Shown: positions 35,775 through 44,529 of the stretch, piece after piece
How positions within the stretch are numbered: the stretch's first letter is position 1
Layout: each line of letters starts with the position of its first letter
Origin: Sulfurimonas sp.
GTDB taxonomy: Bacteria; Campylobacterota; Campylobacteria; Campylobacterales; Sulfurimonadaceae
Length of the DNA stretch: 64,000 nt
Reading direction: 5' to 3'
NCBI GenBank assembly: GCA_028044295.1
Contig: JAOFSE010000009.1
Location: 1 to 64,000, forward strand
Translations under genes and position numbers: made by a program
The notes under the pieces: generated by a model
Told to the model about the DNA's origin: nothing
The model's input: only the letters and a program-made list of their open reading frames with translations
Database searches by the model: none

Positions 35775-36199
35775 TGACCTATATATCTTGGTTTAATGAA
35801 CATGCCCTAAAACATAAAACAATAGTAGATAAACTTTTAAAAAATGGACTATCTAAAGAAGCTATAGTTGATTATTTTGACTTTGACAACATGGTAAAAG
35901 AAGAGAAGGACTTTTGTCTCCTGTATCAAGATAATAAAAAGTGTCACGATATGGATAGTCTCAACTGCTACCTTTGTGCTTGTCCACATTTTCGTTTTAA
36001 TGATACAGGTAGAGTCGAAGGCTCTAAAATCAAATTTAGTCATTGTAGTATAGACTCTAAATATGGTAGTTTTTTTGAAAATGACAACAAGCTCCACCAA
36101 GACTGTACAAAGTGCGAAATACCTCATAAAAAGTCATATATATTAAAACATTTTGACTATGACTTTAAAAAAATTATGAAAGATTGTAGTAGCTTTTAG
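35774..36199 (+). CDS. Cys-rich soluble protein, unknown metal-binding
   Basis: A 141-residue soluble protein with 11 Cys, most in a central block: FCLLYQDNKKCHDMDSLNCYLCACPHFR, then HCSIDS and DCTKCEIPH. The spacing (CYLCAC, CTKC) suggests zinc or iron-sulfur binding. It is translationally coupled to the membrane gene (1-base overlap), in the operon with the TonB receptor. I do not recognise the family; a metallocofactor handling role is only a guess. Confidence 0.7.
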   Translation: MTYISWFNEHALKHKTIVDKLLKNGLSKEAIVDYFDFDNMVKEEKDFCLLYQDNKKCHDMDSLNCYLCACPHFRFNDTGRVEGSKIKFSHCSIDSKYGSFFENDNKLHQDCTKCEIPHKKSYILKHFDYDFKKIMKDCSSF

Positions 36200-36200
36200 G

Positions 36201-36206
36201 TACAAT
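36201..36206 (+). promoter_or_regulatory. -10 box immediately upstream of the RHH gene (leaderless)
   Basis: TACAAT, 7 bases before the ATG at 36214, overlapping the 3' boundary of the previous gene. No ribosome site fits between. Confidence 0.4.
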
Positions 36207-36213
36207 TTCATCT

Positions 36214-36429
36214 ATGGAACAACTAAACTTTACATTAAATAGCGAGAACTTAGAGAACCTGAAAAACTTCAGTGAAATACTTAAAAAAGACATGAGTACT
36301 ATCATGAATGAAGCCTTAGAAGAGTACTTCATTAATCAGCAAAAAAAGCTTTTAGAGAAGAACCTAGAAGATGAAAATGCTATGACAAATCTAGACTATG
36401 ATGAGTTTTGGGATGGCGTTGATCTTTAG
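36214..36429 (+). CDS. ribbon-helix-helix (CopG-like) small DNA-binding protein
   Basis: A 71-residue protein. The N-terminal strand and two helices (LNFTLNSENLENLKNFSEILKKDMSTIMNEALEEYF) fit a ribbon-helix-helix domain; the C-terminal tail is acidic (DEFWDGVDL), as in antitoxins. No toxin gene follows: only a 14-codon open frame overlaps its stop codon before the diguanylate cyclase gene. It may be an orphan antitoxin or a local regulator. Confidence 0.7.
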   Translation: MEQLNFTLNSENLENLKNFSEILKKDMSTIMNEALEEYFINQQKKLLEKNLEDENAMTNLDYDEFWDGVDL

Positions 36430-36487
36430 ATGAACTTAGATACAATATATTTATACAGAGTACAAAACTATTAAGAAAGATGAACGT

Positions 36488-38413
36488 ATGCTATTTGGTT
36501 TAATTTCTAGAAACAGTAAACATTACTATCGTTTTATACTTACACTTATATTCTTATCTGTTGGTCTTATTATCTCTTTAGTTGCAGTATTTACATCTGG
36601 CTATCTTCAGGTAAAATCCTTAGAAAAAGAGTTTATATCAACATCCTACAACACTGCTGAATACAAAAAAAAATATTTAGAGATAAATAATAGAAAATTT
36701 AAAAATTATATATCAGCGGTAGATACAATTCCAGAGTTTAGAACTTTTTTAGAATCTGACAAACATAATTATAGTGCTGCTAAAAAATATGTAGAGAGTA
36801 TTATCATGGCTATAACACACTCTAGTCCATCTATTATGCAATTTAGATTTATAGATGAAAATGGTCATGAAACGATAAGAGTAGAAAGAAAATCAACGAC
36901 AGACAAACCATATCTAGTGGAGTCTCAGTATCTTCAAGACAAAAGCGAAAGATACTATTTTCAAGATACAAAAAACACTAAAGACAATAAGCTATGGTAT
37001 TCGAATCTCGACCTTAATATAGAACATGGCAAGATAGAAAAACCTATAGTTCCTACCCTACGTATAGCTAAATCATACTATGTAGACAATTCCTTTGCAG
37101 GAATAATGATTATTAATATATTTATGCAAGATATTTTGAATGAACTTAAGACATCGAACCTTTTTCATGTAAGTCTGCTAGATAAGAATAATAATATTTT
37201 AGTAGATAACTTTGCTAATAATACTCAAGAGTGGAGTAAATATCTTTCAACCGAAAAAGATTTCAAGTTTAGACTAAAGAAAAATCAAAATAGTTTAATT
37301 TTTAATTTCTTATTTCCGAACAGGTCTTATACAATACAACTAGATGATATTTTCAACAACAATGAGGGCTTGAAAATAGTTTTAGAGAGTAAGCATGAAC
37401 AGTTACTAACTCACGCTCACCAATTAGTTGAGTACATGGTAATCATGCTAGTAATGATATTTATAATATCCTTACCTGTTATACTATTAATATCCAAGTA
37501 TCCAATAAAATTACACAATAAAGTAAAAGATCTTAACAATGATTTACAAACTAAACTAGACATAATAGATAAGCATGTTTACATATCTTCTACAGATATG
37601 GAAGGGACTATTACAGATGTTAGTTCAGCATTTAGTGCACTAAGCGGATATACAAAAGATGAACTTATAGGTGATGATCATAAAGCTTTACGAGACAATG
37701 AACTAGACTCATCTATATATGAGCATATGTGGTCGAATATATTAAAAGGTAAAGAGTGGTCTGGGGAATTAAGAAACATCAATAAGTCAGGACAACAATA
37801 TTGGATTAAAGCATATATAAATCCAATACTAAAAGATAATAACATAGTTGGCTTTACATCAGTTAGAGAGGATATCACTGATCAAAAACGTGTTGAAGAG
37901 CTCTCAATAAAAGATGAACTAACACAAGCTTATAACCGTAGGTACTTCAATGAAGTATTTACGCAAGAGCTAAAACGAGCATATCGTAATAAAGAGAACT
38001 TATCTATAGCAATGTTTGACATAGATAGCTTTAAAAAATATAACGACACATATGGACATCTTCAGGGAGATGTAGCCCTCCAAAAAGTTGTAAAAACTGT
38101 CTCTTCAAAACTACAACGTCCTACTGATTATTTGTTTAGAATTGGTGGTGAGGAGTTTATAATTATATATTCTAAAATGAAAAATATCGAAGAATCTATC
38201 CAATTCTCAGAAAATATTGTACAAAGCGTTGCCGATATTCATCTCGAGCATAAGTCCAGTACAACATCAAAGTATGTAACAATATCTTTAGGTTTACTCA
38301 ACATTACTCCAGAGTGTTCCATGAATGACAAAGAGATACTAAAACGAATAGATGAACTCCTTTATACTTCAAAAAACAATGGTAAAAATCAGGCAAACCA
38401 TGAAGTCTGTTAA
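36488..38413 (+). CDS. membrane PAS-GGDEF diguanylate cyclase
   Basis: A 641-residue protein. TM1 is about 15-38, a large periplasmic Cache-type sensor (about 40-310, with HSSPSIMQFRFIDENGHETIRVER) precedes TM2 (about 318-340). A PAS domain (about 365-475) is followed by a GGDEF domain (about 485-641) with the intact active-site loop RIGGEEFIIIY and the metal-binding DIDSFKKYND. It makes c-di-GMP and looks active; there is no RxxD inhibitory site before the loop (LQRPTDYLF gives RPTD, which fits a possible I-site). Ribosome site is weak (AAGAAAGA). Confidence 0.92.
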   Translation: MLFGLISRNSKHYYRFILTLIFLSVGLIISLVAVFTSGYLQVKSLEKEFISTSYNTAEYKKKYLEINNRKFKNYISAVDTIPEFRTFLESDKHNYSAAKKYVESIIMAITHSSPSIMQFRFIDENGHETIRVERKSTTDKPYLVESQYLQDKSERYYFQDTKNTKDNKLWYSNLDLNIEHGKIEKPIVPTLRIAKSYYVDNSFAGIMIINIFMQDILNELKTSNLFHVSLLDKNNNILVDNFANNTQEWSKYLSTEKDFKFRLKKNQNSLIFNFLFPNRSYTIQLDDIFNNNEGLKIVLESKHEQLLTHAHQLVEYMVIMLVMIFIISLPVILLISKYPIKLHNKVKDLNNDLQTKLDIIDKHVYISSTDMEGTITDVSSAFSALSGYTKDELIGDDHKALRDNELDSSIYEHMWSNILKGKEWSGELRNINKSGQQYWIKAYINPILKDNNIVGFTSVREDITDQKRVEELSIKDELTQAYNRRYFNEVFTQELKRAYRNKENLSIAMFDIDSFKKYNDTYGHLQGDVALQKVVKTVSSKLQRPTDYLFRIGGEEFIIIYSKMKNIEESIQFSENIVQSVADIHLEHKSSTTSKYVTISLGLLNITPECSMNDKEILKRIDELLYTSKNNGKNQANHEVC

Positions 38414-38438
38414 AACAAAGTCTTATTCAAGTTAATAA

Positions 38439-39494
38439 ATGAATACGTATAATATTTTTACGGATGAAGTAGACTCTCTTCCAGATGGAAAGGCTGATTT
38501 TCTTTTAGCTTGTTGTGTTACAAAGACTTGTAACATTGAGGGAATTACACAAGCTGGAACACCTGACAAAATAGACCTAACCCCTACACTTGATGCTGAG
38601 TTTATCACTAACGAAAAAGTTTTCTCTTTAGCGGAACTAGCTAAAACTCCGAACGGTCTACCAACTCCAGCCATCATAACTAGAGCAGTTCATAACCTTA
38701 TACCTTTTAGCTCTATCGAGATACTAGATTTAGGTTTAACAACAACTCCACAAAACACTACATGTAAAAATTTTAATATCAATCCATCTGAATCTATCAC
38801 TAATGGTGCTAACATTGATGCTAAAAATATAATTCAAAAAGGAATGGAAGCTGGAGAAGAATATGAGTTAAAGGGAAACTACCTTATTTTAGCAGAGAGC
38901 ACACCTAGTGGAACTACCACAGCAACTGCCACTTCACTAGCTTTAGGATATGACTCTCAGAATGATTTTTCTTCTACTTTTTTACATCCGCCAGCATCTA
39001 TTAAAAATAAAACAATAGACAAAGCTCTTTCAATGATTGATGATGGAATGAGTAAGTTTGAGAAACTTGGAGTAGTGAGTGACAACATGCTTCTGTTTTG
39101 TGCTGGTTTTTTGATTAGTGCCTCCAGGAGATTTCATATTGTTCTAGCTGGCGGTACACAAATGGCGGCTTGTCTACTTGTAGCAGACGCTCTTAGAGAA
39201 GACATGCTCATAAGATTAAAAAGTGAGAATGTTACACTAGCAACTACAGCTTGGGTAGCAAAAGATAAACTCTCTAATATCGCTCACTTGCTATCACTCC
39301 TATCTTACAAACAACACGCCATATATACTGATTTTTCATTTCAAGAAACAGAAATACCTGTACTAAAAAAGTATGATGAAGGTGAAGTTAAAGAAGGGGT
39401 TGGAGCAGGAGCAGCACTTGCTTATGCTAACGCTAACAAAACAACTAACAAAGAGTTGTTAGATGCTATAGAGTTAATTATTTATATGATGTAG
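38439..39494 (+). CDS. CobT-family (TIGR00303) phosphoribosyltransferase-like protein
   Basis: A 351-residue protein of the UPF0284/CobT group, related to nicotinate-nucleotide:dimethylbenzimidazole phosphoribosyltransferase, which builds the lower ligand of cobalamin. Pattern: LAESTPSGTTTATATSLALGYDS, AGFLISASRRFHIVLAGGTQMAACLLVADAL and KEGVGAGAALAYANAN near the C terminus, with the catalytic-region Glu. Whether it uses dimethylbenzimidazole or another base is not shown. It ends exactly where the convergent helicase gene ends. Confidence 0.85.
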   Translation: MNTYNIFTDEVDSLPDGKADFLLACCVTKTCNIEGITQAGTPDKIDLTPTLDAEFITNEKVFSLAELAKTPNGLPTPAIITRAVHNLIPFSSIEILDLGLTTTPQNTTCKNFNINPSESITNGANIDAKNIIQKGMEAGEEYELKGNYLILAESTPSGTTTATATSLALGYDSQNDFSSTFLHPPASIKNKTIDKALSMIDDGMSKFEKLGVVSDNMLLFCAGFLISASRRFHIVLAGGTQMAACLLVADALREDMLIRLKSENVTLATTAWVAKDKLSNIAHLLSLLSYKQHAIYTDFSFQETEIPVLKKYDEGEVKEGVGAGAALAYANANKTTNKELLDAIELIIYMM

Positions 39495-42296
39495 CTAGCT
39501 TCTAGCACGTCTTCCTCCACCTCTAAAACCTCTCGTCGTATAATGCTTTTTAAAACATGCTTGGCAGATGTTGTACTTAGTATTTAAAGGTAGTGGAACA
39601 TGACATAGTCTACACTTTGTTGCAAGTTGACTCTGTTGAAGAGATTCTTCTATGTACTTGTTTATTACACCTCTTGAAATACGAGCTTTTTTCTCATCTA
39701 CAAAATACTCATCAAACCTATAACTAAGCCATAAATAGAGTGATATCTCTTTTACCATATCTTCTGCTCGAAGTAGATCATCCATAGTTTGAGCACAGTA
39801 ACCAACTAATGCTGGCGTAACGTATTGTACTGGCATCTTTTTCTCTAAAGCCACTAAGTAACTCTCAAAAGCTCCAACAATATATGGGGACTTTAGTGTT
39901 AAAGGAGCACAAGCTAGATGGTACTTAGTTGCTATTTCTAAATCGTAGTTATCCACTATGAGTGCAGCTTCAAGCATATCATCCAAGTTACCTGCCACAA
40001 AAGGACCATTAAACTCCATGTTTTCTACAAAGAACTTGAGTATCTCACTCAAAGAATTCTCTTCGAGTATATTTCCTACAAGTTTTATATGTTCTAAGTT
40101 AGCCATAACTCTAAAAGGAATCTCAATTGTTTTTGCTTCTTTGTAAAAATTCTTCTTCACAATTTTTAAAACATCTGTATCAAGTGCTCCTACATAACCC
40201 TCTTCATGAAGTCCATAACGACCAGCACGACCAGATATTTGGTGTATCTCACTAGGTAGTAAATTTCTCTGAGTTATTCCATCAAACTTCTCAGCTTTAG
40301 AGAAAATAATAGTTTTGATTGGTAAATTCATCCCCATTGCAATTGCATCAGTAGCTACTAGTATCTGAGTCTCACCTGAGCGAAAACGTCTAGCCTCTTC
40401 ACGTCTAACTTCAGGAGATAGGTTTCCATAAACAACGCTTACTTTAAAGTAAGCAGAGAACTTCTGCTTTAGTCGTAGCACATCTTTTCTACTAAATGCA
40501 ATAACTGCACTACCCTCTTCTACATCTTTTATGTCTGTTGGTACTTCTAAAAGTGTTAAAGGATTTTTTCTCTCAAACTCAACTATCTCTAACTCTTCAC
40601 CAAGATATTCAGCAAGAGCAATAACTACATCCTTTGAATTAACAGAACCCGTCATAATAATTTCACTCGCAGGTGCTCCGATGATAGCATTTGCCCATGC
40701 CCAGCCACGGTCTCTATCATCTAACATTTGCACTTCATCTATAACACAAACATCTACATCAACTTCAAAGTTTATCATCTCTATTGTAGAGCTTATATGT
40801 GTTGCATCTTCATTTAAAATCTGTTCTTCACCTGTAATAAGAGAGGCATCTATACCCTTTTCTTTTAAGCCCTCATAGCCTTCTAACGCAAGAAGTCTAA
40901 GAGGGGCTAGATAGTAACCTGTGTCTGCATTTTGAAGTTTTTGCATAGCCTGATATGTCTTACCACTGTTTGTTGGTCCAATGTGTAATATAAGCTTTCT
41001 TTTCATAGCCCTAGCTTGTGGAAAAAGGTTTTTAAAGTCCCTTATAGTACGAGCGAGTAGTGCATGTCTTTGCTTTTTTATAACCTCATCATGAGTACTT
41101 TTTACAAATCGTCTAACACTCTTTCTAAATATCTTAGGCGTTATCACTAAAGAAAAAGGTAGTAGGTCTAGAAGTACATCATAGACCTTTACATGTAACT
41201 CTTCATCACTAAGGTGAAGTAATGTCGCGTAGTTTTTACACTCCTCTACCAAAGCATCTAATTCATGTAAAAAGTGAGATTCATTCTCCTCTTTTGCTTC
41301 ATGTATGACATCTTTAAAATCAAGCTCTTTAGACTCCCAAATATCTTTTAAAAGAGAATTCAACTCTACATGTAACTCTAAAGTATACTCTTGAACTCTA
41401 TCTACATGAGGAAGGACCATACTCTGCTCAAACCTTATTAAGAGCTCTTCTTCATGAAGTTCTATCTCTACAAAACCCAATTCCATCTGTATAATACCCG
41501 TGAGGATACTCTCTTTGATGAGCGGATACTTTAGTTTACTCTTTGGAGGAGAAGCACGAAGAGAACTTACTATATCTTTTTGCGTTAGATATCTGTGCTG
41601 ATCATCGAGAGAATTTATAAAGTTATTGATACTATCTTGTTTATCCCCTATAGCCATCTCTTGGTCTATAGATATAATCTGAACTAACTTTTCTTCACTG
41701 GTACTTTCTAACTCTTCATAGGCATATTTTTTGGTATTTAACGTAAGTATCTTATGAAAACTTTGTCCATAAAGTATGTAATGAAGCGAGGCATTAAACT
41801 CGAGTGAGTCATCTATATCAAACACTCCATCAAGTGTCTTTTGTAATCTCTCTTTTTTCATGTCAAATCTAATATGACGAAGTTTAGACTCCATCTTCTC
41901 TATAGTTATCTTTTTACTTCTAATGTCTGAAAAAGCTTGATGGAGTAAAACACCCTCTTCTTGACTAACGTCTAGATCTTCTAAAAGTATATCTATCTTG
42001 TCATCTCTATCGACACTAGGTTGCTTTGGTGTTTTAGATAAGTATATTTCACCATTTGCATAAAAGAAGTCTAGTATCTCTTGACGAAAACCACTATCAG
42101 CCTCACTCCATAACATTCTAACTGTCTTTAAGAGAACTTCTTTGTTGTGTTCAATATCGTAAATACCTAGTGTAGCGAATAGTTCACTTAGTGTCTCAGA
42201 GCTTACTCTCTCAATTCCTACATCAAAAGGATCATCATCAAAATATTTTCTGATTTTTTGGTTTATTTTAGTGTTTTTTTTATTTTTTTTTGACAT
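39495..42296 (-). CDS. SUV3-like DExH-box RNA helicase
   Basis: A 933-residue helicase. An N-terminal region of about 400 residues, mostly helical and family-specific, precedes the ATPase core: Walker A GPTNSGKT (about 438), PLRLLALEGYEGL, SSTIEM, DEVQML (DEVQ box), TGS, VIAFSRKD, VVYGNLSPEVRREEARRF, VATDAIAMGMNLP and QISGRAGRYG. These match mitochondrial SUV3. The C terminus has a possible zinc ribbon (CRLCHVPLP...CQACF). The first residues are Lys-rich. In mitochondria SUV3 acts in RNA decay; here a role in RNA turnover is likely. It follows HD-GYP by 3 bases. Confidence 0.9.
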   Translation of the reverse strand: MSKKNKKNTKINQKIRKYFDDDPFDVGIERVSSETLSELFATLGIYDIEHNKEVLLKTVRMLWSEADSGFRQEILDFFYANGEIYLSKTPKQPSVDRDDKIDILLEDLDVSQEEGVLLHQAFSDIRSKKITIEKMESKLRHIRFDMKKERLQKTLDGVFDIDDSLEFNASLHYILYGQSFHKILTLNTKKYAYEELESTSEEKLVQIISIDQEMAIGDKQDSINNFINSLDDQHRYLTQKDIVSSLRASPPKSKLKYPLIKESILTGIIQMELGFVEIELHEEELLIRFEQSMVLPHVDRVQEYTLELHVELNSLLKDIWESKELDFKDVIHEAKEENESHFLHELDALVEECKNYATLLHLSDEELHVKVYDVLLDLLPFSLVITPKIFRKSVRRFVKSTHDEVIKKQRHALLARTIRDFKNLFPQARAMKRKLILHIGPTNSGKTYQAMQKLQNADTGYYLAPLRLLALEGYEGLKEKGIDASLITGEEQILNEDATHISSTIEMINFEVDVDVCVIDEVQMLDDRDRGWAWANAIIGAPASEIIMTGSVNSKDVVIALAEYLGEELEIVEFERKNPLTLLEVPTDIKDVEEGSAVIAFSRKDVLRLKQKFSAYFKVSVVYGNLSPEVRREEARRFRSGETQILVATDAIAMGMNLPIKTIIFSKAEKFDGITQRNLLPSEIHQISGRAGRYGLHEEGYVGALDTDVLKIVKKNFYKEAKTIEIPFRVMANLEHIKLVGNILEENSLSEILKFFVENMEFNGPFVAGNLDDMLEAALIVDNYDLEIATKYHLACAPLTLKSPYIVGAFESYLVALEKKMPVQYVTPALVGYCAQTMDDLLRAEDMVKEISLYLWLSYRFDEYFVDEKKARISRGVINKYIEESLQQSQLATKCRLCHVPLPLNTKYNICQACFKKHYTTRGFRGGGRRARS

Positions 42297-42299
42297 ATA

Positions 42300-43736
42300 T
42301 TACACAACATCTTTGTATGTATTTCTTATAGCATCTATCTCATCAAAGTTTTCAAAAAAGATATCAACTAGTTTTGGATCAAACTGTTTTCCGCTTTGCT
42401 CTTTTAACAGCGTAAATATTCTCTCGTCTTCCCAAGCTTTTTTATAACATCTCTCACTTCCGAGTGCATCAAATACGTCTGCTAAAGCTGTAATACGACC
42501 ATATATATGAATATTTTCACCCTCTAATCCTCTAGGGTATCCTGAACCATCATACTTCTCATGATGCTCATAAGCGACTATTGCGGCTGTTTTTAAAATC
42601 TCTCTCTCAGAGTGTTTTAACATCTCATAACCTATTGTAGAGTGGGTCTTCATAATCTCAAATTCATCTTCAGTATGACGACCTGGTTTATTTAAAATAT
42701 TATCAGGAATTGCCACTTTTCCTATGTCATGCATTGGTGATGCTAGACGAAGGAGGGCTGATTCTTCTGGTGATAAACCAACTTTTAATGCTAGAAGCTC
42801 AGAATAGTTGGCCACTCTTCTTACATGATTGCCTGTCTCTTTTGAACGTTCCTCAGCAATAGCACCCATAGTATAAACAACTTCCTTTTGCGTGTCAGTT
42901 ATCTCTTGGTTTAACACAGCTATCTCTTGTATACCTTTATCAATTGAGCATGTCATATCATTAATTGCACGTGATATTTCACCAAGTTCATCTGGACGAG
43001 CTAAATTTATATGTGTAGAGAAATTATTGTTTTTTATATGTCCTATCGCATCGATTATTTTTTCAGTGTCTTTTTTTAACATATTACCTAGTACCATTGA
43101 GTTAAATACTGCTAAACCTACAAATAAGGCTCCAACATACAAAATTTCTTTCATTACATGTGGCTCAATTACACCTTCAAATGTATAACGACCAATAACC
43201 ATTAAAAGAGTAAGAACAGGCGCCATCGTAAAAAGGAAAAAGCTCTCTTTAAATCTGCTAGATATCTTTTCATTAAATTCTGAAATAGCACCATCTTTTG
43301 CTACTTGCTTGTATCGTCTTTCAAATAAGCTGTACTCAAGTTGAGCTAAAATCGCCCCACCTAAAACCCAGTAAGAACTTAAAAGTTTAAAATGGCTTCC
43401 CATAGGAAAATCAGGGTATCTTAGAAAATGAATAACCAATGCTGTAACACCCGCCAATAGCCATGAAATAATACTTAAGTAGTAAAACTGTCTAGGTAAA
43501 GATATTTTCTTCCATGCTTCATTATATTTATAAAATAATGATTCTCTATAAATGATATGCAATACAGCAACTATTCCCAAGTTAGTTATTAAATCACTTG
43601 GTTGCAGGCCATCCATAAATGTACAAACATTCGTACAGTAGTTTTGCATAAAGAGTAAAGATGAGAGAGATGAAATATACAAGAAGGCTCTTATGCGCCA
43701 TGTCAAAACTTGAGATATCTGTAGTTTAGTTTTCAT
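42300..43736 (-). CDS. membrane HD-GYP c-di-GMP phosphodiesterase
   Basis: A 478-residue protein. Six or so TM helices (about 15-225) form the input, then a HAMP domain (about 228-280), and the HD-GYP domain (about 290-478): GNHVRRVANYS, MHDIGKVAIPDNILNKPG, THSTIGYEML, YEHHEKYDGSGYPRGL and DVFDALGSERCYKKAW. All metal-binding residues are present, so it should degrade c-di-GMP. The start is ATG at 43736 with TATAAT 6 bases before it and no ribosome site. The SUV3 gene follows by 3 bases. Confidence 0.94.
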   Translation of the reverse strand: MKTKLQISQVLTWRIRAFLYISSLSSLLFMQNYCTNVCTFMDGLQPSDLITNLGIVAVLHIIYRESLFYKYNEAWKKISLPRQFYYLSIISWLLAGVTALVIHFLRYPDFPMGSHFKLLSSYWVLGGAILAQLEYSLFERRYKQVAKDGAISEFNEKISSRFKESFFLFTMAPVLTLLMVIGRYTFEGVIEPHVMKEILYVGALFVGLAVFNSMVLGNMLKKDTEKIIDAIGHIKNNNFSTHINLARPDELGEISRAINDMTCSIDKGIQEIAVLNQEITDTQKEVVYTMGAIAEERSKETGNHVRRVANYSELLALKVGLSPEESALLRLASPMHDIGKVAIPDNILNKPGRHTEDEFEIMKTHSTIGYEMLKHSEREILKTAAIVAYEHHEKYDGSGYPRGLEGENIHIYGRITALADVFDALGSERCYKKAWEDERIFTLLKEQSGKQFDPKLVDIFFENFDEIDAIRNTYKDVV

Positions 43737-43742
43737 AAAGTT

Positions 43743-43748
43743 ATTATA
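43743..43748 (-). promoter_or_regulatory. -10 box immediately upstream of HD-GYP gene (leaderless)
   Basis: TATAAT on the minus strand followed by AACTTT and the ATG at 43736. It is divergent from a second -10 box at 43799 in the same 75-base gap. Confidence 0.5.
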
Positions 43749-43798
43749 TATCTACTTTCTTAACAAAGAACTTTAAAGCAGAACTAATTATTTTCATA

Positions 43799-43804
43799 TA
43801 TAAT
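43799..43804 (+). promoter_or_regulatory. -10 box immediately upstream of the rhodanese gene (leaderless)
   Basis: TATAAT, 7 bases (AATTACT) before the ATG at 43812, with no ribosome site between. Confidence 0.5.
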
Positions 43805-43811
43805 AATTACT

Positions 43812-44141
43812 ATGAAATACCCTAAAGAATGGACTCAAAAAGAGTTTCTAACAAACAAAAAAGAACTTGAGAAAGAGGGCATAAAAGTTGTCTTAGTTGA
43901 CACAATATTATCTCCAATAGAAAAAGCAAATACTGTTGTTTATAATAGACATGAGTTAAAGAATGAGCCAGAAGGAACAGTGTTTGTATTCTACTGTGAC
44001 AGTGGCAAAGCAACTTTAAATAGAATTGATGAATACCAAGAAAAATTTCCAAACAACCCATGCATATCACTCAAAGGTGGTAAGGGTTACTGGAGAGTAA
44101 ATATGATGCTTATTGAAGAAAAAACAGAAGAAGGTAAATAG
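43812..44141 (+). CDS. rhodanese-like sulfurtransferase
   Basis: A 109-residue single-domain protein. The rhodanese fold is visible as VVLVDTIL, then the active-site loop FVFYCDSGKAT (Cys about 62) and the end GGKGYWRV. It would transfer sulfane sulfur from a persulfide on that Cys. It is followed 4 bases later by the DUF309 gene, so the two are co-transcribed. The promoter places the start codon at about +1. Confidence 0.78.
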   Translation: MKYPKEWTQKEFLTNKKELEKEGIKVVLVDTILSPIEKANTVVYNRHELKNEPEGTVFVFYCDSGKATLNRIDEYQEKFPNNPCISLKGGKGYWRVNMMLIEEKTEEGK

Positions 44142-44145
44142 AGAT

Positions 44146-44490
44146 ATGAGAGAAGAAATTACAAAACAAAAACATAAAGAGTTACTAGATGAATTTAAAG
44201 ACTTACTTGATGAGAGTAGATTTTATGATGCGCATGAAAGTTTAGAGGAGATTTGGTTTCCAAGACGCTTTGAAGATGATGCAGAGATGAAACTTTTAAA
44301 GGGTTTCATAAACGCATCCGTAAGTTTTGAGCTTATAAAAAAAGGCAGACTTGAGTCAAGTGACAAGGTGTGGAAGAACTACATAAAGTACATTCCATTA
44401 CTTGATGTTGTTGAATCTGAATTCAAAAAAGACTACGAGTCTATAAAGCTACATGTAGAAAAGACAAAAAAGAAGTTAACTATCAATTAG
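44146..44490 (+). CDS. DUF309 protein
   Basis: A 114-residue helical protein. The family signature is the first helix pair, SRFYDAHESLEEIWFP and LLKGFINASVSFELIKKGR. DUF309 is a four-helix-like domain of unknown function; the conserved His/Glu (YDAHE) could bind a metal. The start is ATG at 44146 (MREEITKQ), behind GAAGGTAAATAG; an in-frame ATG 11 codons earlier lies inside the rhodanese gene. Confidence 0.75.
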   Translation: MREEITKQKHKELLDEFKDLLDESRFYDAHESLEEIWFPRRFEDDAEMKLLKGFINASVSFELIKKGRLESSDKVWKNYIKYIPLLDVVESEFKKDYESIKLHVEKTKKKLTIN

Positions 44491-44497
44491 CTTGTTG

Positions 44498-44503
44498 TAT
44501 AAT
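44498..44503 (+). promoter_or_regulatory. -10 box for the MscS-family gene
   Basis: TATAAT preceded by TG (TGTATAAT), 26 bases before the ATG at 44530. Confidence 0.5.
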
Positions 44504-44529
44504 TTCACAAATTGTACAAAAGGCATAAT

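Noticed and set aside
36430..36480. 14-codon open frame after the RHH gene as a toxin
   Set aside because: It is too short for any toxin family and has no recognisable motif.
40531..40878. 115-residue open frame on the plus strand
   Set aside because: It is antisense to the SUV3-like helicase core, which has a full set of motifs; a shadow frame.
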